Of a stretch of 64,000 nucleotides of DNA, positions 23,860 to 34,124 are shown piece after piece (position 1 is the stretch's first letter; every line of letters begins with the position of its first letter). The notes beneath the pieces were generated by a model, which worked only from the letters and a program-made list of their open reading frames with translations, ran no database searches and had not been told where the DNA came from. The stretch comes from Cylicocyclus nassatus. Taxonomy: Eukaryota; Nematoda; Chromadorea; Rhabditida; Strongylidae. The position numbers were made by a program, and so were the translations under genes. Location of the stretch: positions 21,249,433 to 21,313,432 of the forward strand of contig CATQJL010000001.1 of assembly GCA_958299035.1 (NCBI GenBank). Direction: 5' to 3'.

Positions 23860-24832
23860 AAAGCACGGCGTCCTGCGTGGCTCCAACACGGTCAGCCTAT
23901 GCAACTACAGATTGAGACTTGACACTGTAAAGCCGCTGCATGACCAAGGCGCACAAGCAGCATTAGTTGAGCGAGCGCAAACGTTGCGCGCGTGTATCTT
24001 CACCATTGTTTTCCTGCGCCTCATGCGCTCTGCGGCTGATGAAACCGCTTCGCGCCCGAAGATCTTGCGCCTTCGTCATCCAGCAGCCTATATATGGTCC
24101 GTCTTGGTACCCTGTCGCTGGCTCGTGGACCCGCATTAATGAGTCGCATGAACCTGCATCGCGTCTGCGACGTAAAGGCATTTTTCAACACCAGCCTTTT
24201 GCCGAAGCGAGGGAAATGCCTAGAGGACATCACAGACGGGCGCTGAGCCCAAGCGAGCGGCCGCACTCGAGCCGCACAAGTCGGCGACCCTGTCATTGAA
24301 ACAGGTACATATAGTCGACTGCACGGACTGGCTGCAGTCATAGGAATGACAAGTAAAGCCTACTGCATACAGTTTAGTAGGTTTTGAGAGCAGCGTGAGG
24401 CACTGCACTACCACCGATTTGGCTGAATTTGGCATACGGATAATTCAAGCACCTGTACACGAGCACTGCATTGCGCAAAACAAGCGACTTTTGATCACTC
24501 TTATTCCTCTTCAAACCGCTTAAATTCTGGATAGAGGTGGACACACTGAAACCGTGTAAGCTATGAAAATGCGCATCCGTGTCCATCTACGCGCAAACTA
24601 CGATTATAATCTCACTAAGGACTCAACGTAAAGGTTTGCAACTAACAATATGTTAGAGTATCGGTGAGCTCAAGCTAGCAGCTTCAATTACGATATGTAC
24701 CGCGTCCACTTTTTTCTTAAGTTATGAAGCAAAAAACTAACTTGAGAAGAACAAAAAAAAAATAAAGATAAGCAAAAGCGACTAGAATAAATATACAGTG
24801 GACACACAAACCAAGACTGAAGTAAAACTCAC
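23860..24832. other. GC-richer stretch; possible last Eaf6 exon at 24530-24586 not proven
   Basis: A minus-strand frame after an acceptor-like gcgcgtag at 24587 opens in phase 0 with the Eaf6 gene (MDTDAHFHSLHGF..., then LSGLKRNKSDQK) and meets a donor-like ag|gtgctt. It may be a further exon or unrelated. The long overlapping frames at 23753-24341 look like shadows of GC-rich non-coding DNA. Confidence 0.3.
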
Positions 24833-25557
24833 ATTGTTCTCCCTAGATAATCTACCACGGTTGCGATTTTCCTGATCCGCTGCTTCTCGGCGTTGTCTCC
24901 TCGTAAAAGGTATTGATGAACGAGACATGAGACGCTCATCGTCCTTTATTTTTCGATTCAACATTTCTGGAGTTGCTTTGGATGGTGTAACTGACATTGC
25001 TGAACGATCCCAACCTGAATATACAAGCGTCAATTTGATATAGGTTTGATCCCAAGGGAATGAGAAATTAGGAAGAAGGGAACAATAACCAAAATCGCAC
25101 ATGCTTACCACTGAGAACACTTCCATAAAACGAAGTGCTGAGCAGTTCTCCTTCAAACTTATACAACTGGTCTTCGAGAAGCTGGAGTACATTCTAGAAC
25201 GCAAAGATAGAATAACAAAACAGTACACGGTTGAAGGAAGTCAAAATGCGAAGGCGAACAGAGACTAGTCGTCGCACGCAGAGACAGACGTCATTGCGGA
25301 CGCTGCCGGTAGACAAATGCACCCTTATCCCTCCTACCGTCTACCTCTCCTTTGAAAGCAAACTTTCCTAGTCCGTAGTGAAGTCTATTTCTCACGTGCC
25401 ATCTCCCCTAGACGTACAGGGACGTACAGCTATGTGTCTGTATACTCCGGGTGAGAAAAGATTACCGAAAAAAGGAAAGCTTCACCTCCACATCCTCTCG
25501 TTGCTTCAACAACTCGTTCAGTTTTTCATCACCTTCACTTTGGTTGCTCCCCGCCAT
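24833..25557 (-). CDS. Eaf6/MEAF6-like histone acetyltransferase complex subunit
   Basis: Three exons join in phase on the minus strand: 25557-25486 (ATG start, 24 residues), 25193-25109 and 25014-24833, with introns of 292 and 94 bp (donors gtgaag, gtaagc; acceptors gttctag, atattcag). The protein begins MAGSNQSEGDEKLNELLKQR, continues LLEDQLYKFEGELLSTSFYG, then GWDRSAMS and KIKDDERLMSRSSIPF, then a basic arginine-rich tail. The E-x-Q-[IL]-Y-x-F-E-G helix, the Y-G...GWDR box and the ERL-x-S-[RK]-SS segment are the conserved features of Eaf6. Known role: Eaf6 is a small subunit of NuA4/TIP60 and MOZ/MORF acetyltransferases in the nucleus, linking the catalytic module to ING and BRPF/EPC-type partners. 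A donor (gtgagt) follows residue N at 24832, so at least one further short exon is expected. Without it, read-through would add about 18 residues. The family usually runs 110-200 residues, so the 113 codons here are near complete. Confidence 0.8.
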
Positions 25558-25583
25558 TCAATTGTTGCACAGCCGACAAAAAA

Positions 25584-25586
25584 CTG
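25584..25586 (-). promoter_or_regulatory. Likely spliced-leader trans-splice acceptor of the Eaf6 gene
   Basis: taaaatttccttttcag lies 26 bases before the Eaf6 start codon with no donor upstream in the same transcript. In nematodes such an AG receives the spliced leader. Position seen; use inferred. Confidence 0.5.
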
Positions 25587-25642
25587 AAAAGGAAATTTTA
25601 GTTTTGATGGACGCACAAGCAGTTTTTGCGTTCATAGGCACC

Positions 25643-25765
25643 CGCCATACTTGATCTGCTTAATCCACTTGATCCGCTTGATCCGCTTCGCCAGTGGTCA
25701 ATTCAGTGAACTGACGAAGCGGATCAAGCGGATCAAGTGGATTAAGCGGATCAAGTACATATGGC
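25643..25765. repeat. Long near-perfect hairpin with internal 9-11-bp repeats
   Basis: Arms of about 47 bp (cttgatccgcttgatccgct and its complement) flank a loop of about 15 bases. Each arm is itself a run of three or four ttgatccgc-like units. No coding capacity. Confidence 0.75.
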
Positions 25766-25775
25766 GCGTGCCATA

Positions 25776-25922
25776 CGGGTAGAGGACCATATGTCGCCGA
25801 AATGGGGCGGCCCTCCGCAGTCATCTGCAACAAATATGCACCCGCTCACATGCATGAAGGTGCCTGCAGGGAGTCCGCGCGGGACCTTCCTACATTCGGC
25901 GATATATAGTCCTCTACCCCGC
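25776..25922. mobile_element. TIR miniature element family D, complete copy
   Basis: Ends gggtagaggaccatatgtcg and the complement of gggtagaggactatatatcg, about 145 bp. Related copies or ends lie at 26436-26460, 28819-28939 and 51306-51432. Confidence 0.75.
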
Positions 25923-25924
25923 TC

Positions 25925-26032
25925 ATACTGACCCGGAAGTCCGGTAACAGTTTAATTAATTAACAGCACAGCGCTTGAAATGAGCGCTGTGCTGGAACTG
26001 TTTCCGGACATCGGGATCAGTACGAACGCAGT
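25925..26032. mobile_element. Mini-foldback related to the 40.0-41.4 kb element
   Basis: Arms tactgacccggaagtccggt and the complement of aactgtttccggacatcggg flank an inner hairpin (acagcacagcgct/agcgctgtgctg). The right end (ggatcagtacgaacgcag) matches the ends of the large foldback (ggaatcagtatgaacgcag). Probably an internally deleted relative. Confidence 0.65.
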
Positions 26033-26532
26033 CTTTGAGAGATTGAGCACTGATACTGCGCCTCGTAGAGAGGCCGCGATTGTCGCAGATTGTGCCAGGA
26101 CCACTTGTACCAGGATGCAATCGCAATCTGGATTCGCATTGTTTGCGATCTGAGCTTGTGCGTTTGCAATGCGTCTGCATATCTATCTAACACCTATCCC
26201 CTATCTGAAGATCGTAATTGCAGCCGTTGCAATTGTTGGCGGCTTCCCGTCAGGAGACACACGCGCAATCCGCGCTCAAATTTTGTGCCCCACTCTCGAG
26301 AACTCTTCGGTGCTAAAGGAATAGAAAAAACGATGTCGCCAGCAAACTCCACCCACGCAAATCTAACACGAGCTGTGATGGAGAGAAGCGCGCATTTGTT
26401 ACACCGTTGTTGCAGATCTGCGGCATACCACCCTTTCGGCGACCTTATGTCTTCTACCCGTGTTCAAGTGGCACGGCGGCAAACTAGTGGTAGGGGGACG
26501 GGATAGTGGACAAATGCGCAAAGCCGTTCTAT
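26033..26532. other. No supported gene; one family D end
   Basis: A family D right end (cggcgaccttatgtcttctacc) lies at 26438-26460. The 138-codon frame across it has no other support. Confidence 0.45.
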
Positions 26533-26806
26533 AAAGGCAATGTTCGGGCAGGTTCTCCACTTCCATTTTTACATGTTTGAGGCCTTTTCGTCACACAAAA
26601 CCCGAATACGCTTTTAAGGCAGTGTCCAGGCAAATCTGGGCGCATGGGTTTTTCTGCTTGGAGGCGGACGAGGGGATCCTAGCCAAGGCACTGCCCAAAT
26701 GGTAGCGCAAATCATTTATTCACGGCTGAGAAATCCATCCCTAAACACTCTGCGCCTGCGCCCGCCGTGACCATAACTCGCGAGTATTGCCGGGACACTG
26801 TCTATT
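26533..26806. mobile_element. TIR element family E (ends aaggcagtgtcc), fragmentary
   Basis: aaaggcaatgttcgggcag at 26534 and aaggcagtgtccaggcaaat at 26619 resemble the end of the element at 43724-44398, as does the block catgggtttttctgc...gatcctagc. The right side ends near cgggacactgtctatt (about 26806). It looks like one copy with a second partial copy inside or beside it. Confidence 0.5.
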
Positions 26807-26817
26807 GGGTAGCATAT

Positions 26818-27199
26818 GATTGTTTCAGACTGCCGCACTGACTACAGCAGACCGCACTGACCGCAGCAGATTGCAGCTTACCGCACGGTCGCTGCATCCT
26901 TTCTAAAAGAAAAAAAACAACTGCAATTACCTTAAAACAAGGTGACGCCTAAGGAACATCATAAATTCTAACTCACTCTTTTCAATCAAATTTTAGCAAT
27001 AGTCCCAGAGAAATTACGAAAATTCAACTCGCAAAAGTGCGATTATTATAAGCGAAATCAGAAACCACAATTTTGCTAGGCGTCATTCAAGGTATTTCGG
27101 TCGATCTCGCGGTAGTTCTTTCTATGCGAACATGCTCCGGCCTTTGCGGTCAGTGCGGTTAGTTGCAGTCTGCTGCACTCTGCTGCGGTCAGCTGACCC
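26818..27199. mobile_element. PIF/Harbinger-like miniature element family F, right end shortened
   Basis: The left end gattgtttcagactgccgca is followed by dense ctgaccgcagc-type subterminal repeats. The interior (ctaactcactcttttcaatcaa) matches other copies. The right side runs into the next copy without the standard terminus. Confidence 0.65.
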
Positions 27200-27202
27200 T
27201 AA

Positions 27203-27652
27203 GGTTGTTTCAAACCGCACTGACCGCAGCTGACTGCAGCTGACCGCACTGACAGCAGGCCGCACAGATCGCTGCATCCTTTCGTAAAGGTGGAGAGGAT
27301 AAATAGTTGTATCCCAAATAGTCTCTTAGCAATGTATGCCTCAGAAGACATTATGAGCGAGAGTAAAACAGGTTCATGCAATGATAGGAGGAATCAGAAC
27401 AAATATGAGCATACCAAACAAAAAGCAATCGCCAAAATTTGATTGAGAAGAGTAAGTTAGAACCTATAAAAATTCCTAGGCTTGAATCAAGGTGTTTTGA
27501 CGTTTTCGCAATTGTTTTCTCTTTTACGAAAGGATGCAGCGATCTGCGCGGCCGTTGCGGTCAGTGCGGTCAGCTGCAGTCTGCTACAGTCTGTTGCGTC
27601 AGTGCAGTCAGCTGCAGTCAGCTGCGGTCAGTGCGGCATTTTGAAACAACCC
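27203..27652. mobile_element. PIF/Harbinger-like miniature element family F
   Basis: Starts ggttgtttcaaaccgcactg and ends cggcattttgaaacaaccc. Both ends carry 100-150 bp of 10-bp ctgacYgcag words. It abuts the preceding copy across TAA. Confidence 0.75.
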
Positions 27653-27667
27653 ATAGCGCCACAAGTG

Positions 27668-27807
27668 CAGACCTTTCTATTGCTGACATCGCTTTGCTGC
27701 GTCGCTGCGCAAATTCGCGTGCCTCCTGACTGTTCCTCTGGATGGACGCCTGGCGCTACTTCTTTCACAGACACTTGGCTAATCCAAACTAGGCCCTTCT
27801 TTTGACT
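27668..27807 (+). CDS. Signal-peptide-like exon of a secreted protein, start codon apparently lost
   Basis: Just after a family F element the frame reads VQTFLLLTSLCCVAAQIRVP, then PDCSSGWTPG. This has the layout of a cleavable signal peptide followed by a C-x2-G-W segment like the start of C-type lectin domains. The first codon of the hydrophobic run is GTG where ATG would be expected. No donor with good consensus follows before the stop (about 27803). Either the true start is upstream of the element or the gene is dead. Lectin assignment is only a suggestion. Confidence 0.35.
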
Positions 27808-28146
27808 GTGTTCCTGCTTATTCACAAGCAATGTCTTGAGATAAACTTGCGATTTTCAATTATTCCAGGAACAGCTGCGGTTTATCAATAAAATCACTTG
27901 GACAATTTCCGCATCCTAGTTTTTAGCTTTTTTGCTTACCTCCTTTCCTTTTGGAAGGACACTTGAAAGGGCGTGAACAGGATCTTCAGTTTGTGACGAT
28001 ATGCGCTCTCTACCTTAGAAGAAATCCACGAGAAGGGAGCCCTTCCTAGGGAGTAAGTAGTCTTTCATGCTCACTTAGATAATGTGACCGCTCGCTCGCT
28101 TGGCCATTGACCTGCTTGCCTTCATGTGTCATTGTTTTCTTGGTGA

Positions 28147-28365
28147 TTAACTCAGATACTTTTCCGCGAATAACAAACGACAGCACCAAAGAATAAAACT
28201 ATTTTGCAAGTATTTAGTATGGTTTGTATTCCAGACTTCTTCCCGATAGTGCCACGCCCGCCTTTCCTTTGCGAAGGTTTTAACGCGTCTTTTCCAGAGC
28301 ATTCCAGACAAAATTGCTGCGTTGCAGTGATATTTGTGGGAAGATTTTAGGAGAAGGCTATACAT
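28147..28365 (-). CDS. 72-codon ORF, unknown protein
   Basis: Starts with ATG at 28365 and ends TAA. Reads MYSLLLKSSHKYHCNAAILS and then a basic, tryptophan-rich segment. Composition is protein-like but there is no splice or domain evidence. Confidence 0.3.
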   Translation of the reverse strand: MYSLLLKSSHKYHCNAAILSGMLWKRRVKTFAKERRAWHYREEVWNTNHTKYLQNSFILWCCRLLFAEKYLS

Positions 28366-28532
28366 CCAAGACTATGTCCTTGAAGGCACAAAAAAATTGA
28401 AGATATTGGAATCTGTAGAATAAAATGTCGTATAGATAATTAAGTATTGCATCGAGTACATGAAACCAATTCATGCTCAAAAAACGACACTTCCAGATAG
28501 CAGTGTCACCTTCTCAGTCTTCAGAATGACAA

Positions 28533-28783
28533 TCATATTGAAATATCTCTATCTTCTCCGGGACTAGGGGACATGAACGTTTTGCAAGTTCCACAAGCTT
28601 GAGCTTGTTCTTCCTGATTGCAAGTGGTTAGTGATAATAATTGAGAAGTTGACAATAAAATCTTGTCAATCTGTTTGTGCATAGCCTCGAGTCTCCCACT
28701 CTGTCCGTTTTTCTCTTCCAATATTGTTGTGACCCGTATGAGGAGCTTTACACCATTTAAAGGCTTGAGGCATGAACTTGCAA
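28533..28783 (-). CDS. Terminal exon of a coiled-coil protein
   Basis: Acceptor ccttttattccag (28784-28786), then a frame entered with two bases and open for 82 codons to TGA. It reads ASSCLKPLNGVKLLIRVTTI, then a heptad-like helix (LEEKNGQSGRLEAMHKQIDK), then a Cys/Ser/Pro-rich end with SPSPGEDRD. The helix pattern and the good acceptor make this one of the stronger single exons. The upstream exon is not identified; an insertion-rich stretch lies between it and 29395. No family name can be given. Confidence 0.55.
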
Positions 28784-28818
28784 CTGGAATAAAAGGCTGT
28801 AAATACTGAGTTTTTGCT

Positions 28819-28939
28819 TAGGTCGCCGAAGACGGTCCCATGCGAATATTTGCAGCAGGCCGCGCGTCTTCGCTATCACTGCCTCATGCTATCTGTCCAC
28901 GAGGGTGGAGCCTGATGGCGACCTAATGTCCTCTACCCG
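28819..28939. mobile_element. TIR miniature element family D, left end shortened
   Basis: Begins ttaggtcgccgaagacggtc and ends gatggcgacctaatgtcctctaccc, matching family D TIRs. Confidence 0.6.
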
Positions 28940-29394
28940 TCCCAGGACCAAGGCCAAGACGCGGAGCAGAAGCACACGTCATAATGTTACAAGAACTTTA
29001 TTTTTTGTTCCTTTCCTCTTTCGAGAGCCTATTAGCAGAAGAGAAGCTCCGGTTACAGTCTGCTCCAATCGGGACCAGGCCGAACCGCCGGCGTAAATTT
29101 GCGCGCTCGCAGCGCTAACGGTCTGCGCTACATATGCGCGCTGTCGGAGAGAGCGAAAGGATTGAAGAGAGAGCAGCGAAGCAGGCCATGGGCGTGACCG
29201 CGAAACCCTAGCGGCGCAGACTGCCGCCATGCCCATTTTGGCCTGGTTGGGATTAGGGCAGACTGTAGATAGCGTTGGGCCAGAGGCTTGCTGGCAGGAA
29301 AAGCAATAAGTTACTTCATGGCCTAAAATAAAGTATACTGGATTAGTAGAAAAGTAGAGAAATATTATGCCTATTTGACTTTGATTGAAAAGAT
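28940..29394. other. GC-rich non-coding stretch
   Basis: No exon with convincing splice signals. The 139-codon minus frame (28979-29398) is repetitive in composition and unsupported. Confidence 0.4.
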
Positions 29395-29640
29395 TCATTC
29401 CCTTATTTGCAGTAGTGTTTCATAAAAGTGACTACTGGTTGTCCCCTGAAGTATAAGGGCCAGTAAAGGAGGAGACATCGTCGAGGTTTCGGAAACGGTG
29501 TTAGTCGAGAAGTCAATCACGCCCTTCCTGATAAAGTTCTGAATAACTGAAGAGCAGTCCGCGAGATGCCACGAACATTGTAAGCTAGGATTCGTTGATT
29601 GGTCGTAGTAGGTTTTCATGACTTGAAGTCGTGTTGAACA
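29395..29640 (-). CDS. Candidate exon, unknown protein
   Basis: A 74-codon frame with ATG at 29619 reads MKTYYDQSTNPSLQCSWHLA and on to an ordinary-looking Ser/Thr-rich end and TGA at 29395. A competing splice (donor gtaacg about 29671, acceptor ttcaag 29623) would instead give a short terminal peptide HENLLRPINES. I cannot decide between them. Confidence 0.35.
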   Translation of the reverse strand, partial: CSTRLQVMKTYYDQSTNPSLQCSWHLADCSSVIQNFIRKGVIDFSTNTVSETSTMSPPLLALILQGTTSSHFYETLLQIRE

Positions 29641-31394
29641 GACAGGTCGTTGCTGGCACCCGTGTCGTTACTTGTTCATAAACTTTATCTGATTTTTCTC
29701 GATGGGCTATGATATACTACCGCAGATAGGTTCCGCATAAATTGTCAACAAGCCACCCTTACTCATGTTGCATACTTTGAGACAGCATGAAGAGTTCTTG
29801 CATCGTGGTTTCAAAGTGGTGCAAATCTATATAAGTTTTCGCATGAAAGTGCAAGTTGTCAGTATCGCTTCATTTAAGGTGCACGTGAGGGGTTTGTTGT
29901 TTCGGATGTCACTAAGAGCCTGAAAATAGGTTACTCTACATCATGACTTTGCTCAATATCTTCATCTCTCAAGGAAAATATCGAGGCTCTATCCTATTCA
30001 TCTGCTTGAAAGAATCCTTGTCTGCTAAATTTTTTCAGACTATAGGAATGCAATTCCGCAAACTTTGTGCCCATAGTCCCCGGCGCACTTCGCGAACTTC
30101 ATTTTCAACGCGGTTGTTTTACAGTTCTTTGTCATCGTCATCCGTTTCACCACAAAACTTTTTGTTTTGAACTCTGCAAACATAAATTGCAGTGTTGCTT
30201 GGACGGGCTCACTCGTCTTTACGTTTGCTAATTGTCACAATAGCTTCTACCATAATTATTGCTCTCAAGCCTTGTCGCCGCTAGAACATCAGATGGGTGC
30301 CTGGAACGGCTTTTCAACCTAAAACTGGAATAAGAAACATGCCGGAAAAAATCGACGGAGTTTTTTTACATAGGAACAAAAATGGTGGGGAATCGAAGGA
30401 TGTACAGGATCCTCCTACGTTTTGCCGCCCCTCATACTAAAAATGGTGCCGCCTTGAGATTTTGCATATATTAGACTGATGGACTAAATGACTTCTGCGA
30501 TCTTGTTTAACCAAGTGTAGTGCAAATGATGCTTTTATGAATTTGCGCAAACTTTTGAAAAGCCTCGTACGGGATTGTGGAACGAATACATTAATGGAAA
30601 ACCTTACTATTTACCAAACCCATTGAGCCTTGATTCGCTGCGTGAAATGGAAAGCGGAATGGTACAACGTCACATCTCTTTGTAGGTCTTATAAAATGTT
30701 GCAGATCATTCGTATCCCCAAGACATTGGCTGTTTCCCCAAAAGTATTTGCACTGAATCGCGATCACGCACCTTCTAACAATGTGGAAATCAAGAAGAGT
30801 CAGACAATTTTGAAAGGCATAACTAAGCTGCATTCGTTCACGTCTTTTAATGTATTCTGTGGAGAGGTCAGACATGAGAAACTATTCTGAAGCTTGTGAG
30901 TAATGTTTGCTCTTATTATTAGATGTGGGTTGTTGCTTTGTGGCTATACGCACGAGTACGTTTGAGTATACCGTTACGTAATGTGACCGTCGACGAATCT
31001 GGAAGCAGGTCTTACATGGATAAAAACTACCTTTATGTAGTGTCATCATGACTAGGCCTTCTGGAAGCAATAGTAGTGGAATTTGTTGTTAATCTTCTTT
31101 TTAATTAGTGGGAAGCCAAATCAGGGCCATTGATTCATCCACAGTTTACTCCTTCACCCTAATTAGCGAGTGCAGACGCACCTATTTCTTCTTGCACTCG
31201 ACCAGCCTGAACACAACAAAATATTTCGCATCCGATGAATCTACCTTGCTGCTCCTTGAATGAATTGTGTGAAAGGGCGATCATTCAGCGAGGCATAGTG
31301 ATGGAGCCGAGTTGCTTGCTGGAAAAAATGAAAATAAGGCGTTTTATAACGATGTGAGGATTATCATTTTTCAGAAACAAGGAAATATGTAATT
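29641..31394. other. Possible exons on the minus strand, order unresolved
   Basis: Between 29700 and 30290 the minus strand shows acceptor-led frames (ALSDIRNNKPLTCTLNEA at about 29920; a short acidic end CGETDDDDKEL with stop near 30120; LESNNYGRSYCD near 30260). Their phases do not give one unique transcript. A 94-codon minus frame at 30591-30875 (with LLDFHIVRRC and CKYFWGNSQC) is also open. I see too little to build a gene. Confidence 0.25.
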
Positions 31395-31955
31395 TCACAG
31401 TACGCAAAACCACTTTGAGCCAGGCTGTACAGCATGTCGCGTACGCCGCACAGGCTGGCCCAACTCTATGGCAACGGGCATAGTGCTCGCGATTTCTTCG
31501 CCGGGGAATTCGATGGTTTCAGCGACGAAATCGCGACGACGAAATCGCTCATCGCCGAAACGTGAGCATAGTACGGGTGATCCCAGGTCATTGCCAACAG
31601 TGCAACTAGATGCACGCAAAATATTCCAAGTAGGTTTTGTTTTCGTAAAATACTGTTTCTTCACTCTCAGCGTATACCCTTGCTCATGCCGATATGATGC
31701 AGAGATGCAGAAGATTTGCACAATTTGCCCATCTTTTAGTTTCTCAAGAGCTACTATTTTTAGGGAGTTTTCGTCTGCGAATGTTTTTGAAAGCTGACAG
31801 CAACAATAGGGACGCTCTTTACAGTTTTTTGACGGAACAAGCATCACAGAGAACCAAAAGCAAGAATGATGACGTGGGGTTCTGTAATTTGAGAAAAATT
31901 TAGAAGTACTTTTGAATAAAATAAAGCACAGCACTGTAGTAATAGTTAAAATCAC
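31395..31955 (-). other. Overlapping long open frames on both strands
   Basis: The minus frame is open for 186 codons but ends inside a family G element. The plus strand over the same DNA has a frame 31468-31626 ending LPTVQLDARKIFQ at a good donor (gtaggt), a good acceptor (cttcactctcag, 31667) and a frame (RCRRFAQFAHLLVSQELLFL) that is one base out of phase with it. At most one is real; I cannot tell which. Confidence 0.3.
31417..31468. repeat. TIR element family G, short copy
   Basis: tttgagccaggctgt...gcgtacgccgc...acaggctggcccaactc. Same ends as 32531-32650 and 32711-32842. Confidence 0.5.
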
Positions 31956-32530
31956 AGAAAAAAAACTGCATCATTATCAAACACGGAAATTCTTACGCAA
32001 TTATGTGGGTAACGGGACTCAAGAATACCCACTCAAGCAAAGTAATATAGCATATTCAGTTTGGGAAAATCAAACACCTTAACATTAAAATTACTCCAGA
32101 AAATACGCTTAAAGAACCAGTAGATTTTTGAAGAAGAACGAATACACGACAATTCATAATTACGAAAAGGGCGTTAATATCGAAGTTTTCCGTTCACCTA
32201 CCTTGAAATTCACTTTTCCTTCAAACAAAAAACACGCTGGAACATTGAAACATGTCTACAAAAAAAACTCTCGAGATCTCCTACGCATCTCAGCGATGTC
32301 ACCCAGTCGCTTGTGAAGCACGCGCGATGCGTGTTGCTGGGTTTCGCCGAAATCGCGGCGATTATTGCTGCAGAACTATGCTCTAGCCAAAACGGGTCTG
32401 CGATCCGTCGCGCCTGACGACTACCACAACCGCCGTAGCGGACACGAGGGCATGCAATTAGTGCATAACAGCTATCGTTTCACAGAAATCGCAGCGCGAC
32501 GGAATCGTGACCACTATGCCGTAGACCTAT
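31956..32530. other. No supported gene
   Basis: The plus frame 32128-32316 is open but low in information. GC-rich tail (32300-32530) with gaaatcgcggcg words resembling 31490-31560. Confidence 0.4.
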
Positions 32531-32650
32531 GGGTTGGGCCAGGCTGCGCGGCTTACGCGGCGTACGCGACTACGCAGCGTACGCTCTATATCTTCATGCA
32601 CGTGAGCGTATGCTGCGTTACGCCGCAGCGCAGTCTGGCTCAACTCTATA
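32531..32650. repeat. TIR element family G with GTACGC microrepeats
   Basis: Ends gggttgggccaggctgcgcg and the complement of gttgagccagactgcgct. The inside is made of gcgtacgc/gcggcgtacg words. The next copy follows after 60 bp. Confidence 0.65.
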
Positions 32651-32710
32651 GCGCAACGTGCAAAGAAGGTAGATCAAGACACACATTATTGCGAAACACC
32701 CACACCTCTG

Positions 32711-32842
32711 GGTTGAGCCAGACCTCGCGGCGTACGCGGCGTACGCAGCGTACGCCGCGTTCGCTCCTATGATGAAATATACCGCGCGTACGCTGCGTAC
32801 GTCACGTACGCCCGTGCGCGGCGCACTCTGGCTCAACCCTCT
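32711..32842. repeat. TIR element family G with GTACGC microrepeats, second copy
   Basis: Ends gggttgagccagacctcgcg and cactctggctcaaccc. The interior repeats gcgtacgcggcgtacgcagc-type words around an AT core (tatgatgaaatata). Confidence 0.7.
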
Positions 32843-33003
32843 ACCAGATATCGATCACTGCCGATCCCTCACAATTTTAGTTATCAACTCACCATATCTG
32901 CGCAGGTATACGTTTATTTTTGTATTAGCTGGCTTACTCATTACAAAAGATTTCATCTGTTTTGCGAGTCCCGTCACTGAGGTAAGTTTTTGTACATATG
33001 TAA

Positions 33004-33440
33004 GGATTGTTTCAGACTGCCGCAGTGACCGCAGCAAATTGCAGCAGACTGCAGCTGACTGCAGCTGACTGCAACTCACCGCACTGACCCCACCGGTCGC
33101 TGACTCCTTTCGTGAAAGAAAAAACAACCTCGATTATCAAAACATTGTAATTTACGCCTAAGAAGATCATAAGTTCCATCACAATTCTTCTCAATCAATT
33201 TTTGGCGATAGTTTTTCTTTCGTATGTTCGTATTTGTTGTAATTCCTCCTATCATTGCATATACCTGTTTTGTAACATTTTAGCCCGTGCTGTCTTTTGC
33301 TTTTAGGTATATATTGTGCCGTTGGTTTGGGCCACAAACTATTTATCCTCTCCTCCTGTAGGCTTCAGCCGCTGCGGCCGTTGCAGTCAGTGCAGTCAGC
33401 TGCAGTCTGCTGCTGTCAGTGCGGCAGTCTGAAACAACTT
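33004..33440. mobile_element. PIF/Harbinger-like miniature element family F, complete
   Basis: Starts ggattgtttcagactgccgc and ends gcggcagtctgaaacaactt. TAA is present at both edges (33001-33003, 33441-33443). Subterminal gctgactgcag repeats; no transposase. Confidence 0.8.
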
Positions 33441-33621
33441 TAACTTATTTACAGTCAGGCCTTATACCAAAATAAGTTATCTAGCACGTAATCGTCAATT
33501 TTTTGATCACATCGATTGAGAATGTGAAAATCAGGTCTGCATCTGATCATTCTGTTGTCACTAATCTCTCGTGTGAGCATGTCTTTTGAACTCTTTACTT
33601 TGAAGAAAGAAATCTTGTCAG

Positions 33622-33774
33622 TTTCGTTTGGATGATACGGATACAGAGAGTATGAGAGGATATGGATATGAGAGTCGTTCAGGTGATATTTGCAAGCGCA
33701 CTCGCCTCGGGACCGTTGCGAGAGTTCCTGCTTTTCTTGTCTTATTAAAAGGCGCTAAATTCTATATTGCATAA
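33622..33774 (+). CDS. Candidate terminal exon, unknown protein
   Basis: Acceptor aaatcttgtcag ends at 33621. The phase 0 frame reads FRLDDTDTESMRGYGYESRS and then a basic segment ending in a stop at 33772-33774 (50 codons). An internal cag|gtgata at about 33682 could be a donor. Protein-like, unidentified. Confidence 0.35.
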   Translation, partial: FRLDDTDTESMRGYGYESRSGDICKRTRLGTVARVPAFLVLLKGAKFYIA

Positions 33775-34124
33775 CATGCATTTCCGCAGTAGATTAACCT
33801 ATTCAAGTTTCCTGCACTTATTTGGTGCTGCCAAACATTGAACAGCATGCTCTTCGGGTTTGCCGTGGGCTATCGCAACTTCGTGCATTGATCGACAAAG
33901 AAACATTCATTTGCACCTGTTTTTCCACGTACATTTTGAAAAACCAACACTTGTCCATGCCTATTTACCACCCTGTGCAATATACTTGTTGGGTGGTCGG
34001 CCATTAAGAAAGGTGGCGGTCATTGGGATGATGGCACGCCATTCAGAGTCTTTATTTTATTTTTTGACATTTTGTGTTTGCGTTTATCCTGTCGTACAAG
34101 ATCATTTTTTGAAATTTTGAACGA

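Noticed and set aside
23753..24341. 128-codon plus and 106-codon minus ORFs
   Set aside because: They overlap each other and the better-supported exon 23711-23859 in a different frame.
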